From positions 1 through 64,000 of the forward strand of contig NZ_JAEMNX010000026.1 in NCBI RefSeq assembly GCF_016463975.1: 64,000 nt of DNA, given 5' to 3'. The notes beneath the pieces were generated by a model. It was not told where the DNA came from and did not search any database. It saw nothing but the letters and a program-made list of their open reading frames with translations. The position numbers and the translations under genes are program-made. The DNA is from Marinomonas transparens (GTDB taxonomy: Bacteria; Pseudomonadota; Gammaproteobacteria; Pseudomonadales; Marinomonadaceae). Within the stretch, counting starts at the first letter, position 1. Each line of letters begins with the position of its first letter. This document shows positions 39,774 through 49,914 of this stretch, piece after piece.

Positions 39774-39787
39774 TATCAGTTTGTAAC

Positions 39788-39820
39788 AAAAAAGCCGAGC
39801 TTCTTAGCTCGGCTTTTTTT
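39788..39820. terminator. Bidirectional terminator after rplQ
   Basis: AAAAAAGCCGAGC pairs with GCTCGGCTTTTTT around TTCTTA, with T runs on both strands. It ends the ribosomal cluster on the plus strand and can also stop read-through from uvrA. Confidence 0.93.
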
Positions 39821-39850
39821 GTGCCTGAATTTTGTCTAAAAAGCAGACAC

Positions 39851-39885
39851 AAAAAAATAGCCCGCGAATTACTTCTGGGCTATTT
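39851..39885 (-). terminator. Terminator of uvrA
   Basis: On the minus strand the stem AAATAGCCC/GGGCTATTT (39877-39885 with 39855-39863) is followed by a run of T (A's at 39851-39857 on the plus strand). It lies 30 bases beyond the uvrA stop. Confidence 0.85.
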
Positions 39886-39914
39886 GTATTGTTTTCTTTG
39901 GTAGAGGTTTTTCT

Positions 39915-42740
39915 CTATTGATTGAGCACCTCTTTTAAAAAACGTCCAGTGTGAGACTTTTTAGACTTGGCAATTTCTTCTGGTGTTCCTTCTGCAATGA
40001 TATAGCCCCCGCCGCTACCGCCTTCAGGGCCTAAATCAACAATCCAATCTGCCGTTTTGATTACATCTAGGTTATGTTCAATAACAACGACTGTATTGCC
40101 ATGGTCTCTCAGTCTATGTAGTACTTTCAACAACTGTTCGATATCGGCGAAATGTAGTCCGGTAGTTGGTTCGTCTAAAATATAAAGTGTTGTGCCTGTG
40201 TCTCGTTTAGATAATTCTTTGGCTAGCTTGACCCGTTGGGCTTCACCGCCAGAAAGTGTTGTTGCGGCTTGTCCAAGGCGGATATAGCCCAGCCCTACAT
40301 CCATTAAGGTTTGCAATTTTCGAGCAATAGAGGGGACGGGGTCAAAGAATTCACGGGCATCTTCAATAGTCATATCTAAGCATTGATGGATGTTTTTGCC
40401 TTTGTAATGAATCTCCAATGTCTCACGGTTATAGCGTTTGCCCTTGCAGATATCACATGGTACATAGACATCTGGTAAGAAATGCATCTCAACCTTGATA
40501 ACGCCATCACCTTGGCAGGCTTCACAGCGTCCACCTTTTACGTTAAAGCTAAAACGCCCTGGTTTATAGCCCCGTGAGCGAGCTTCTTGTGTTGCCGAGA
40601 AGAGCTCCCGCATTGGGGTGAAGATGCCAGTGTAAGTGGCAGGGTTAGAGCGTGGTGTTCTACCGATTGGGCTCTGATCTATATCGACACATTTATCAAA
40701 TAAATCTAAACCTTCAATGCGCTCATGGGGGGCTGCTTTTAATGTGGTTGCGCCATTTAATGCTGTGGCGGCAAGCGGGTATAGTGTGCCGTTAATTAAG
40801 GTCGATTTACCTGAGCCCGATACGCCAGTTATACAGGTCATGACACCGACGGGGATTTTTAAGTCGACAGTATTGAGGTTGTTCCCTGTTGCGCCAATTA
40901 AGTTAAGGGATTGTTTCTCTTTTGCTTGGTGTCGAATGGCGGGGATTTCGATTTTACGTTTGCCAGTTAAGAATTGGCCAGTAATGGATTCTGTGCAAGC
41001 CATAATATCTTGCGGTGTACCACTGGCAATGATTTGACCACCATGAACCCCAGCGCCTGGACCAATATCAACGACATGGTCAGCGACACGTATGGCATCT
41101 TCATCATGTTCAACAACAATGACTGTGTTACCTAAGTCTCGCAATCTCGTCAGTGTGGCAATGAGACGCTCATTATCTCTTTGATGTAAGCCAATGGAGG
41201 GCTCGTCAAGTATGTACATAACACCAACCAAACCAGCGCCGATCTGACTTGCTAATCGAATGCGCTGAGCTTCGCCACCGGAAAGCGAATCTGCTTTACG
41301 GTCGAGTGTTAGGTATTCCAAGCCGACATTGACTAAAAAGGTGAGGCGGTCACGAATTTCTTTGAGGATCTTTGACGCGATCTCACCGCGTGAACCCGGC
41401 AGAATAAGCTCTTCAAAATATTGTAAGCATTCAGCAATAGGGTAAGTCACAATTTCAGGTAATGTTTGCTCATCTATGAAAACATTACGTGCGGAGCGAT
41501 TTAGCCGCGAACCATGGCAGTCAGGACAAGAGCGATTGCTAATATACTGAGATAAATCATCTCGAACACTGTCAGACTCTGTTTCATGGTAACGACGCTG
41601 CAGGTTTGGAATGACTCCTTCAAAGGCGTGTGAGCGGATCATCTTATCGCCGCGTTCGTTAATATAGACGAAGTCTATTTTATCTTTTCCTGAGCCTTGT
41701 AAAATGCGCTTTTTGAAATCCTCTGGAATGTCTTGGTATTTTGAGTCAATATCAAAGCCATAATGTTTTGCCAGCGCAGATAGTTGTTGGTAATAGAAAA
41801 TGCTACGTCGTCCCCAGCCACGAATTGCTCCTTCCGCTAAGGTTAGGGTTTCGTCTTGAATGATTCTATCTGGGTCAAACATCTGATGGGTGCCAAGGCC
41901 GTCACAGGTTTGGCAGGCTCCATTGGGGTTGTTAAAGGAGAATAGTCTAGGCTCTAGCTCAGTTAAGCTGTAGCCGCAAACTGGACAGGCGAATTTGCTA
42001 GAAAAAATATGGACATCTTTTTCGTCATCCATGTTGATGACTTTGGCGATACCATCGGACAGGCCTAAGCAGGTTTCAAAAGATTCTGCTAAGCGTAGCT
42101 GTAGGTCTGCTCTTACTTTAAATCTGTCAATGACGACTTCGATAGTATGTTTTTTGTTTTTTTCTAGAGCAGGGGCGTCATCTAGATCAACCACTATGCC
42201 GTCAATACGAGCCCTGATGAAACCCTTGGATAACAAATCGCTGATGGTGTGTAAGTGCTCGCCTTTGCGATCTTTTACGATCGGTGCCAGCAGCATCATT
42301 TTTGTTTCCTCGGGCAGGGAGAGTATCTTATCAACCATTTGTGATATGGTTTGCGCCTCTAATGGCTCACCATGATCTGGGCAACGGGGTTGACCTGCTC
42401 GTGCAAACAGCAAGCGTAAGTAATCATAAATTTCTGTGATGGTTCCTACGGTTGAGCGAGGGTTGTGAGAGGTGGATTTTTGTTCAATAGAAATGGCTGG
42501 TGATAGACCTTCAATGTGGTCGATGTCTGGTTTTTCCATCATGGATAAGAACTGTCGAGCGTAAGTCGATAGGGACTCCACATATCGACGTTGTCCTTCT
42601 GCATACAAGGTGTCGAAGGCGAGGGAGGATTTGCCTGACCCAGAAAGGCCAGTAATCACCACAAGCTTGTCTCTTGGAATATCTAGGTCCACATTTTTTA
42701 GGTTGTGGGTGCGGGCCCCGCGAATGGTAATGGTATCCAT
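39915..42740 (-). CDS. uvrA: UvrA, excision nuclease damage-recognition ATPase
   Basis: UvrA, 941 residues, of the UvrABC nucleotide-excision repair system. Two ABC ATPase modules: Walker [10 protein letters not shown] (about 31-39) and GVSGSGKST (about 640), two LSGGEAQR signature motifs, and zinc-finger cysteines (CPVCG... and CEACQGDG...CDICKGKRY). Divergent from the MFS gene; a perfect LexA box lies 55 bases upstream, so it should be SOS-inducible. Confidence 0.99.
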   Translation of the reverse strand: MDTITIRGARTHNLKNVDLDIPRDKLVVITGLSGSGKSSLAFDTLYAEGQRRYVESLSTYARQFLSMMEKPDIDHIEGLSPAISIEQKSTSHNPRSTVGTITEIYDYLRLLFARAGQPRCPDHGEPLEAQTISQMVDKILSLPEETKMMLLAPIVKDRKGEHLHTISDLLSKGFIRARIDGIVVDLDDAPALEKNKKHTIEVVIDRFKVRADLQLRLAESFETCLGLSDGIAKVINMDDEKDVHIFSSKFACPVCGYSLTELEPRLFSFNNPNGACQTCDGLGTHQMFDPDRIIQDETLTLAEGAIRGWGRRSIFYYQQLSALAKHYGFDIDSKYQDIPEDFKKRILQGSGKDKIDFVYINERGDKMIRSHAFEGVIPNLQRRYHETESDSVRDDLSQYISNRSCPDCHGSRLNRSARNVFIDEQTLPEIVTYPIAECLQYFEELILPGSRGEIASKILKEIRDRLTFLVNVGLEYLTLDRKADSLSGGEAQRIRLASQIGAGLVGVMYILDEPSIGLHQRDNERLIATLTRLRDLGNTVIVVEHDEDAIRVADHVVDIGPGAGVHGGQIIASGTPQDIMACTESITGQFLTGKRKIEIPAIRHQAKEKQSLNLIGATGNNLNTVDLKIPVGVMTCITGVSGSGKSTLINGTLYPLAATALNGATTLKAAPHERIEGLDLFDKCVDIDQSPIGRTPRSNPATYTGIFTPMRELFSATQEARSRGYKPGRFSFNVKGGRCEACQGDGVIKVEMHFLPDVYVPCDICKGKRYNRETLEIHYKGKNIHQCLDMTIEDAREFFDPVPSIARKLQTLMDVGLGYIRLGQAATTLSGGEAQRVKLAKELSKRDTGTTLYILDEPTTGLHFADIEQLLKVLHRLRDHGNTVVVIEHNLDVIKTADWIVDLGPEGGSGGGYIIAEGTPEEIAKSKKSHTGRFLKEVLNQ

Positions 42741-42794
42741 GTGTCTCCAATGTGAATTCGATCAACAGAGAGAATCTGTTAGTAAATTAAATAA

Positions 42795-42810
42795 CTGTCT
42801 ATTTTTACAG
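42795..42810. promoter_or_regulatory. LexA (SOS) box
   Basis: CTGT-N8-ACAG (CTGTCTATTTTTACAG), an exact match to the gammaproteobacterial LexA consensus core. It lies in the uvrA/MFS divergent region, 55 bases from the uvrA start and 88 from the MFS start, so uvrA is the obvious target. Confidence 0.9.
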
Positions 42811-42897
42811 TAGTTGAAATGGAGCTTCAACGGTATTTTTTGTAAAATGGACATCTTTCTTTATTCATCTTTAAGTTAAGCGGTTGTAAATCTCCTT

Positions 42898-44256
42898 ATG
42901 GATCTACTCGAACGACGTTCTGTATTGGCGTTAGCGTTAATTTATTTGTTCAGAATGCTTGGCTTATTCCTCATTATACCTGTGATTAGTGTCGCGGCAG
43001 ATGGTTTGGATGGCTCAGATGCGGCCCTTATTGGCATGGCGATTGGCATCTATGGTTTCACTCAAGCTAGCTTGCAGATTCCTATGGGAATGTGGTCGGA
43101 TAAGATTGGTCGTAAGCGTGTCATTGTCATTGGCCTCGTGCTGTTTGCTTTAGGCAGTTTGATTTGTGCCAATGCGGATAACATCACGATACTCATTATG
43201 GGACGGGCAGTTCAAGGTGCAGGTGCTATTGCAAGTACCTTGATGGCGTTATTGAGTGATGTGACCCGTGAGCAAAATCGGACCAAAGCCATGGCGATGG
43301 TAGGTATTAGTATAGGAGCCTCTTTTATGTTGTCTCTTGTGTTAGGACCTTGGGTGTTTTCTCTAGTTGGCTTGTCAGGTCTTTTCTACCTATCATTTGT
43401 CTTTTCTTTGTTTGGTATTTTGCTCATTTTGTTTGCTGTGCCTAATGTGGTGCAGCATACTTTTCGTCGTGATACGACCCCGAGCCTTGTTGCACTAGGT
43501 CGAGTATTAAAAAATGCGCAATTACGTTTTTTAAATATCAGTGTGTTGTTATTGCATGCTAGCTTGACGGCTTTGTTTATTACCATTCCCAATCTGCTCA
43601 TTAATCAGTATGATTTCCCTTTACCTAGTCATAGCTGGCTTTACCTAGCTGTCATGGGTTTTGCCTTTGTCGGTATGTTACCATTAGTGATTATTGCTGA
43701 GTCTAAGGGACAAATGAAAGCCGTATTGGTGGCGGTGATGGTTCTGTTAGGCTTTAGTTCTGTATTATTACAATGGGCGCCCCATGTTTGGGTGTTTGGT
43801 CTATTGTTATGGGTCTATTTTGTTGGTTTTAATAGCCTAGAAGCCACTTTACCTTCTCTTGTAAGTAAGCTTGCTCCTGTTGGTTATCGAGGTACCGCAA
43901 TGGGGGTATTTTCAACCCACCAATTCATGGGGTCTTTTATTGGTGGTGTCGTCGGTGGTTGGTTGCTGCAACATCATTCTAGTAGTGCTGTATTTTGGGT
44001 GGTTGGCGTTGTGTTTGCCGCGTGGGCGTTGGTATCTCTAATTCAGCCTAAACCACCTCAGTTGAGTAGTTTAGCATTTAGCTTGCCAGATATTAGTGAC
44101 GAGGATGTTTCTAGTCTGGCGGATAAGTTGGCTCAAGTCCAAGGCGTGGAAGATATGCAAATTTTTATAGATGAGCGAACGGCTTATCTTAAAGTAGATA
44201 AAAAAATATTAGATAAAGACACTTTGTCGAGTCTTGCACCGCAAGTGAATCTTTAA
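42898..44256 (+). CDS. MFS transporter with C-terminal YAM-like domain (YajR type)
   Basis: A 452-residue major facilitator with twelve predicted membrane helices (about 10-390). The motif A loop reads PMGMWSDKIGRKR. The soluble C-terminal tail (about 395-452, LPDISDEDVSSLADKLAQV... then a strand ending AYLKVDKK) has the ferredoxin-like pattern of the YAM domain of E. coli YajR. Substrate unknown; proton-coupled efflux is likely. It lies between uvrA and ssb, as in Pseudomonas, 32 bases before ssb. Confidence 0.88.
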   Translation: MDLLERRSVLALALIYLFRMLGLFLIIPVISVAADGLDGSDAALIGMAIGIYGFTQASLQIPMGMWSDKIGRKRVIVIGLVLFALGSLICANADNITILIMGRAVQGAGAIASTLMALLSDVTREQNRTKAMAMVGISIGASFMLSLVLGPWVFSLVGLSGLFYLSFVFSLFGILLILFAVPNVVQHTFRRDTTPSLVALGRVLKNAQLRFLNISVLLLHASLTALFITIPNLLINQYDFPLPSHSWLYLAVMGFAFVGMLPLVIIAESKGQMKAVLVAVMVLLGFSSVLLQWAPHVWVFGLLLWVYFVGFNSLEATLPSLVSKLAPVGYRGTAMGVFSTHQFMGSFIGGVVGGWLLQHHSSSAVFWVVGVVFAAWALVSLIQPKPPQLSSLAFSLPDISDEDVSSLADKLAQVQGVEDMQIFIDERTAYLKVDKKILDKDTLSSLAPQVNL

Positions 44257-44288
44257 AAAACATTATTGTATTTTAGTTGGAGAACATC

Positions 44289-44975
44289 ATGGCTCGTGGA
44301 GTAAACAAGGTAATTTTAGTTGGGAACGCAGGCAACGATGCCGAAGTACGTTTTATGCCATCTGGTGCAGCGGTTGCCAATGTTAGTTTGGCAACAACCG
44401 AAAGCTGGCGTGATAAGCAAACAGGTCAGATGCAAGAGCGTACAGAATGGCACCGAGTGTCTTTTATGGATCGTGGTAACTTCCGCCTAGGGCAAATTGC
44501 GGGTGATTTCATTAAGAAAGGTTCAAAAGTTTACGTAGAAGGTTCATTGCGCACCCGTGAGTGGGAAAAAGACGGCATTAAACGTTATACGACAGAAATT
44601 ATTGCCAGTGAAATGCAATTGCTAGATGGTCGTAATGACGCGGGGAATGCTCAGCAAGGTGGTTATGATGCTGGTCAAGGGGGTTATGGTAATGCGCCAC
44701 AACAAGCCCCTCAACAGGGTGGTTATGGGCAAGCGCCTGCTGCGGCAGCACCGCAAGGCTTTAATCAGCCTCAAGGAGGTTATCAAGCTCCAGCTCAAGC
44801 AGCGCCACAAGCTGCTCCTCAGGCTCAACCACAATCTTTCGGTAGTTGGGGCAACTCACCACAACAGGCTCCAGCTCAAGCCGCACCGCAACGTGCTCCA
44901 GCCCCTAAAGCTCCTGAGCCAAAGCCACAACAAGCACCAAATTTTGATGATTTTGACGATGATATTCCGTTTTGA
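44289..44975 (+). CDS. ssb: Single-stranded DNA-binding protein
   Basis: SSB, 228 residues (E. coli 178). The OB fold occupies about 1-110 ([25 protein letters not shown] start). A long Gln/Gly/Pro/Ala-rich linker (about 115-212) with GGYGQAP-like repeats follows, then the acidic tip DFDDDIPF that recruits repair and replication partners. Start at 44289 chosen for the GGAGA ribosome binding site and family N-terminus. The linker is longer than usual. Confidence 0.98.
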   Translation: MARGVNKVILVGNAGNDAEVRFMPSGAAVANVSLATTESWRDKQTGQMQERTEWHRVSFMDRGNFRLGQIAGDFIKKGSKVYVEGSLRTREWEKDGIKRYTTEIIASEMQLLDGRNDAGNAQQGGYDAGQGGYGNAPQQAPQQGGYGQAPAAAAPQGFNQPQGGYQAPAQAAPQAAPQAQPQSFGSWGNSPQQAPAQAAPQRAPAPKAPEPKPQQAPNFDDFDDDIPF

Positions 44976-45003
44976 TTTTTTGAAAAGCTAATGTTTTCCT
45001 AGT

Positions 45004-45027
45004 AAAGGCTCCTATTTTGGGGCCTTT
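45004..45027 (+). terminator. Weak terminator after ssb
   Basis: AAAGGCTCC pairs with GGGGCCTTT (nine pairs, one G-T) around TATTTT, followed by GTTAG rather than a T run. Termination may be partial. Confidence 0.55.
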
Positions 45028-45083
45028 GTTAGTAACGGGTCGTATCATTAATGTGATGAATGGGTTCAAAGAGGGTGTAGGTT

Positions 45084-45665
45084 GTGAATGACGAAGATGA
45101 TGCATCTTTGTTTGCTGAAGAAGTGGCTGGTATTAAGCAACTTGAAAAGAACGAGGTGTATTTGAGGAAGAAAGGTCCTCAGGTTGATTTTCAAGTTCGT
45201 CAAACAGCAGCTTTGATCGTTAAAGAAGCAGATAAAAATCATTTGTCACAAGACTATGTCGAAAAAGTCGAACCTAATGATGTGCTGGGATATAAACGAT
45301 CTGGTGTTCAGGAGGGGGTATTTAAACGTCTTCGACAAGGAAAATATGGTATTGAGGCGCGGTTAGATCTACATCGTCATACTGTGGCTCAGGCCCGTGA
45401 TCAGGTATATCAATTTGCTGACGATTGTCTGCGTAACGACATTCGTGTTGCTATTATCGTGCATGGTAAGGGAGATCGTACTCCAGATCCTGCGAATCAG
45501 GCGATGATTAAGAGTTATATTAATAAGTGGTTGCGGGATCTTGATACTGTGATGGCGTTTCATAGTGCGCAAAAGCATCATGGTGGTCTAGGCGCTGTGT
45601 ACGTTCTTTTTAAAAAAAGTGAAAAAGTACGTTTGGAGAATTGGGAGCAGCATCAAAAGCGTTAA
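45084..45665 (+). CDS. Smr-domain protein (SmrA/YdaL type)
   Basis: A 193-residue protein with a C-terminal Smr domain (about 92-175): the LDLH motif (LDLHRHTVAQAR) and VHGKG loop are both clear. Stand-alone Smr proteins of this type have nicking endonuclease or RNA-cleaving activity in some bacteria, including relatives linked to collided-ribosome rescue; function here is inferred from family only. GTG start at 45084 with GAGGG upstream. Confidence 0.85.
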   Translation: MNDEDDASLFAEEVAGIKQLEKNEVYLRKKGPQVDFQVRQTAALIVKEADKNHLSQDYVEKVEPNDVLGYKRSGVQEGVFKRLRQGKYGIEARLDLHRHTVAQARDQVYQFADDCLRNDIRVAIIVHGKGDRTPDPANQAMIKSYINKWLRDLDTVMAFHSAQKHHGGLGAVYVLFKKSEKVRLENWEQHQKR

Positions 45666-45726
45666 CTTCTTGCGTGTTTCAAAATGAAAGCTTCACGTTT
45701 GTTCGTGCAGTAAAAGCCATAATTTT

Positions 45727-45734
45727 GCTATAAT
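45727..45734 (+). promoter_or_regulatory. Extended -10 promoter ahead of the M16 protease gene
   Basis: TGCTATAAT (45726-45734) is an extended -10 element. No good -35 lies at the usual distance. The leader would be about 75 bases. Confidence 0.55.
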
Positions 45735-45815
45735 CCCGTCACTTTGCTGTCTTGAGATTGTTCAAGCTGCCCCAAACATTTTAGTCATCGTATTCTAATT
45801 CTATCGAGGTAGATA

Positions 45816-48743
45816 ATGGCAAATCACACCGCGCACCATCCTGCGTTCACGTTTCTTCGCAGTGAGTTCATCGACGCTCTTAATGTTACCGTTCAAGAGT
45901 TTGAACATACCGTTACTGGTGCTAAGCATTTTCATATTGCCTCTGATAATGACGAAAATGTCTTTTTGGTGGGACTAAAAACGGTACCGACAGATTCCTG
46001 TGGTGTCGCACATATTTTAGAGCACACTGTATTGTGCGGTTCTGAGCGTTTTCCTGTCCGTGACCCTTTCTTTATGATGATTCGTCGTTCCCTGAACACC
46101 TTTATGAATGCTTTTACGTCTTCAGATTGGACGGCTTATCCATTCGCGAGTAAGAACAAAAAAGATTTTAATAACCTTTTGGGGGTTTATCTAGATGCTG
46201 TGTTCTTCTCTCGTCTTGATGAATTGGATTTTTCTCAGGAAGGGCATCGCTTGGAGTTTGCTGAACCGGAGAATGCTGAGTCTGATCTGACTTTCAAAGG
46301 CGTTGTGTTTAATGAGATGAAAGGTGCGATGAGTTCCACTACATCAGTACTGTGGCAGACGTTAACTAAGTATTTATTCCCCAGTAATACTTATCACTTT
46401 AATTCTGGTGGAGAGCCAACGGACATTCCTGATTTGTCTTATCAGGACCTTTTGGCCTTTTATCGCACTCACTATCATCCTTCTAACGCTGTATTTATGA
46501 CTTTTGGCGATATTTCTGCTGAAGCCTTACAAGCCGAATTTGAAACGAAAGTTTTGAGTCGTTTTGAGCGTCTTGATACACAGATTAGTGTGCCAAATGC
46601 TAAGCGTTATTTCTCTCCCGTTCGTGTCGAAGAAGGCTATGCGGCAGAAGAAGTGAAGGAAGATGGTAGCCATGTGGTGTTAGCTTGGTTGTTGGGTGAG
46701 AGCACTGATCTTGCGCAGCAGTTTGAAGCCCAGTTGTTGTCTAATGTATTGCTAGATAACAGTGCTTCGCCATTGCTTCGTGTATTGGAAGGCAGCGATC
46801 TAGGCCGAGCACCTTCGCCGTTATGTGGCTTAGAAGACAGCAATAAAGAAATGAGTTTTATGTGTGGTCTTGAAGGTGTGAAGCGAGAAGATGCAGGAAA
46901 AGTCGAAGCGCTTATTGTATCGACATTGAAAGACATTGCTGAAAATGGCGTGCCGCAGGATATGGTTGATGCCATGTTGCATCAACTGGAGTTGAGCCAA
47001 CGTGAAATTGGTGGTGACGGCTACCCTTACGGTTTGCAATTGATTCTGGCTGGGTTATCTACTGCGGTGCATTCTGGTGATGTGATTGCTCAGCTTGATT
47101 TGGACCCTGTGATTGCGGACATGCGTGGGAAGGTGCTTGATCGCCAATATATTCCTAATTTGATTAAAAGCTTGCTGTTATCGAATGCTCATCGAGTGAC
47201 CTTAACATTGAGCCCTGATGACGTCCTTGAGGCACGCCGTAATAAGGCGGAAAAAGATCGCTTGAGCCGAATTAAAGCGGCGTTATCGGATGAGCAAAAA
47301 CAAAACATTATTGAGCGTAGTGCGGCGTTGAAAGAGCGTCAGTCGCAAGTCGATGATATGAGTATCTTACCCAAGGTCGGTTTAGAGGATGTCCCGGCGC
47401 GTTTGCCTCAATACGATAAGCATAAAAAAGCAGGTGATTTGCCTGTTACTTTTTATCCACAGGGTACGAATGGTTTAGTTTATCAACAGTTAGTGATTGC
47501 CTTACCTGAATTGGATGAAGAGGAAATGAGCTATTTACCTTTGTTTTCTTCTTTAATTGCCGAGCTAGGTGTGGGTGAGCAAGATTATTTAGCGGTTCAG
47601 GAGCGTCAGGCTCAGGTGTGTGGTGGTTTGGGTGCGTCTAATTCAATTCGTGCTACCTTGGAAGATCGCCAGTCGGTTAACGGTTACTTTGTATTGAACT
47701 CAAAAGCTTTGGTGTCCAACGTAGTGGCGATGAGTGAATTGTTAAAAGACACCATCATGAATGTGCGCTTTGACGAAGTTTCACGAGTAAAAGAGCTGGT
47801 GGCTCAACGTCGTGCTCGTCGTGAGCAGTCTATTACTGGACAAGGCCACTCTTTAGCAATGACGGCCGCAGCAAGTGGTATTTCTGGTTATTCTGCGCAG
47901 CAAGAAGCATGGGGAGGTATGACGGGTATTCGCTCTGCGATAGCATTGGATGATGCTCTGAAGGCAGACGATAGTGCCGCAATGGCGGTATTGACTATTT
48001 TCTCTCGCTTACATGGCAAGATATTAAAAGCATCGAAGCAATTACTTATGGTGGCAGAGCCGCAATACGAAGAGCAGATTTTAACGGATGTTCTACCTGT
48101 ATTTGCTGATTTACCGCAAGGCGAAAATGTTAATCACTTTACTTTCCCTAAAGTGAATCAATCAATTAAAACAGCATGGTTAACCTCCACACAAGTAAGC
48201 TTCTGTAGTAAGGCTTTTCGTACCGTGTCTGGTGATCACCCTGATGTAGCGGCGTTAACCGTATTGGGTGGTTTTCTACGTAATGGTTTCCTGCATCGTA
48301 CTATTCGTGAGCAAGGTGGTGCCTACGGTGGTGGTGCTAGTTTTGATGGCAGCACCGGCGCTTTCCGTTTTTATTCCTATCGTGACCCGCGTTTAACAGA
48401 AACCTTAGCGGACTTTGATGCTTCCATTGAGTGGCTATTAAGTGAAGACCATTCAGAGGAATCTTTAGAAGAAGCGATTCTTGGTGTAATAGGTTCAATG
48501 GATAAGCCTGGTTCTCCCGCAGGTGAAGCGCAAGGCGATTTCTATGTGGATTTGCATGGTCGCTCTTTGGCTTATCGAGAAAAGTACCGAGCTAATATTT
48601 TAGCGGTGACGATCGATGAGTTGAAGAAAGTCGCGAGAGCTTATCTGACAAAAGAAAATGAAAGTGTTGCAGTGGTAACGGCAACAGCGAAACGCGATGA
48701 ATTAGAGGCTTTAGGCTTCGAGATTCAAGCACTTGAAGCATAA
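45816..48743 (+). CDS. M16 family zinc metalloprotease (PreP-like)
   Basis: A 975-residue inverzincin protease. The inverted zinc motif HILEH (H66, E69, H70) and the distal glutamate E167 in VVFNEMKGAM are present, and the protein has the four-domain M16C length of presequence protease/falcilysin. Such enzymes degrade unfolded peptides in a closed chamber. There is no signal peptide, so a cytoplasmic role in peptide turnover is likely. The downstream acyltransferase starts 47 bases later. Confidence 0.9.
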   Translation: MANHTAHHPAFTFLRSEFIDALNVTVQEFEHTVTGAKHFHIASDNDENVFLVGLKTVPTDSCGVAHILEHTVLCGSERFPVRDPFFMMIRRSLNTFMNAFTSSDWTAYPFASKNKKDFNNLLGVYLDAVFFSRLDELDFSQEGHRLEFAEPENAESDLTFKGVVFNEMKGAMSSTTSVLWQTLTKYLFPSNTYHFNSGGEPTDIPDLSYQDLLAFYRTHYHPSNAVFMTFGDISAEALQAEFETKVLSRFERLDTQISVPNAKRYFSPVRVEEGYAAEEVKEDGSHVVLAWLLGESTDLAQQFEAQLLSNVLLDNSASPLLRVLEGSDLGRAPSPLCGLEDSNKEMSFMCGLEGVKREDAGKVEALIVSTLKDIAENGVPQDMVDAMLHQLELSQREIGGDGYPYGLQLILAGLSTAVHSGDVIAQLDLDPVIADMRGKVLDRQYIPNLIKSLLLSNAHRVTLTLSPDDVLEARRNKAEKDRLSRIKAALSDEQKQNIIERSAALKERQSQVDDMSILPKVGLEDVPARLPQYDKHKKAGDLPVTFYPQGTNGLVYQQLVIALPELDEEEMSYLPLFSSLIAELGVGEQDYLAVQERQAQVCGGLGASNSIRATLEDRQSVNGYFVLNSKALVSNVVAMSELLKDTIMNVRFDEVSRVKELVAQRRARREQSITGQGHSLAMTAAASGISGYSAQQEAWGGMTGIRSAIALDDALKADDSAAMAVLTIFSRLHGKILKASKQLLMVAEPQYEEQILTDVLPVFADLPQGENVNHFTFPKVNQSIKTAWLTSTQVSFCSKAFRTVSGDHPDVAALTVLGGFLRNGFLHRTIREQGGAYGGGASFDGSTGAFRFYSYRDPRLTETLADFDASIEWLLSEDHSEESLEEAILGVIGSMDKPGSPAGEAQGDFYVDLHGRSLAYREKYRANILAVTIDELKKVARAYLTKENESVAVVTATAKRDELEALGFEIQALEA

Positions 48744-48790
48744 AATCAGATAATAAAAACGAGCTAGTTTTTTAACTTACGGAAAATTAA

Positions 48791-49897
48791 ATGGATCAGT
48801 TTCACGATATACGCCCTTACAACGACGCTGAAGTTGCTGAGGTATTGAGTAACCTGGTAGAAACGCCAGACTTTATTAATACGATTATTGGTTTTCGTTT
48901 CGCCCAGTGGCCGAAGTTTCTACAAGCGCCTTTGGCTTTTTGTGTGAAGTTGGTTCTAAAGCGTCAAATATCCAAAATTTCTAACGTCCATGATTTTCAG
49001 ATGATTGTTGCAAACTATATGGAACGTATGATCAAAACCACGACATCTAGTGTGGAGTATCGTGGTATTGAAAAACTGGATAAAGAAACGGGTTATTTGT
49101 TTCTTTCGAACCATAGAGACATTGCGATGGACCCCGCTTTTGTTAACTATGGTCTGTATTTGGCGGGGTTGAATACGGTACGAATTGCGATAGGTGATAA
49201 CCTCTTACGCCGCCCTTTTGTGTCGGATCTGATGCGTTTGAATAAAAGCTTTATCGTTAAACGTTCGGCAAATGGTATTCGTGAAATGATGGCGGCTTTT
49301 GGCCAGCTATCGGGCTATATCACACAATCTTTAACGCAGGATCAATGCAATATTTGGATTGCGCAAAAAGAGGGTCGGGCTAAAGACGGTCTTGATCAAA
49401 CCGACCCCGCTATTATTAAAATGTTTTTCATGAGTCAAAAGAAAGAAAAAGTCTCTTTTTCTACTGCCATGGCGAATTTGAAAGTGGTGCCTGTTTCTAT
49501 TTCCTATGAATATGACCCTTGTGCTTTTGATAAAGCCAATGAGCTCCATCAAAAGTCGACCACAGGAAATTATGAAAAAGCAGAGTTTGAAGATATTGAC
49601 AGTATTAAAAATGGCATTGTCGGTCAAAAAGGTAAGGTAGTTGTTACCTTTGGTGATGTGATTAAAGAAGGCTTTGAAACGGCTGAAGAGTTTGTAGAGG
49701 AGGTGGATCGCCAGATTATTACGAATTATGCCATCCAACCGACCCATCAGGCAGCGTTGGCTCTTCAGCAAGGCTTGCCCTCAACTGACAGTGCATTTTC
49801 TGGTTACCTTGATAGCTGCCCAGAAGACCTTCGAGAGACTGTGCTGGCAATGTATGCCAACCCGTTGAAACAGCAGAAAAAATATCTAAATGTATAA
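48791..49897 (+). CDS. 1-acylglycerol-3-phosphate acyltransferase-like protein
   Basis: A 368-residue PlsC/acyltransferase-superfamily protein. The catalytic block reads SNHRDIAMDPAF with H108 and D114, spacing H-x5-D rather than the canonical H-x4-D, and a later KEGRAKDG resembles the substrate-binding EGxR block. No clear membrane span. I believe this variant is shared by a family in marine gammaproteobacteria. Lies 18 bases before a second acyltransferase, so the two probably act together in lipid synthesis. Confidence 0.75.
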   Translation: MDQFHDIRPYNDAEVAEVLSNLVETPDFINTIIGFRFAQWPKFLQAPLAFCVKLVLKRQISKISNVHDFQMIVANYMERMIKTTTSSVEYRGIEKLDKETGYLFLSNHRDIAMDPAFVNYGLYLAGLNTVRIAIGDNLLRRPFVSDLMRLNKSFIVKRSANGIREMMAAFGQLSGYITQSLTQDQCNIWIAQKEGRAKDGLDQTDPAIIKMFFMSQKKEKVSFSTAMANLKVVPVSISYEYDPCAFDKANELHQKSTTGNYEKAEFEDIDSIKNGIVGQKGKVVVTFGDVIKEGFETAEEFVEEVDRQIITNYAIQPTHQAALALQQGLPSTDSAFSGYLDSCPEDLRETVLAMYANPLKQQKKYLNV

Positions 49898-49914
49898 GAA
49901 TTGAGGTAGCTATT

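Noticed and set aside
44626..44991. Open frames in other phases of the ssb linker, including one on the minus strand (44622-44834)
   Set aside because: The Gln/Gly/Pro/Ala-rich linker is low in complexity and leaves alternative frames open; no independent start signal.
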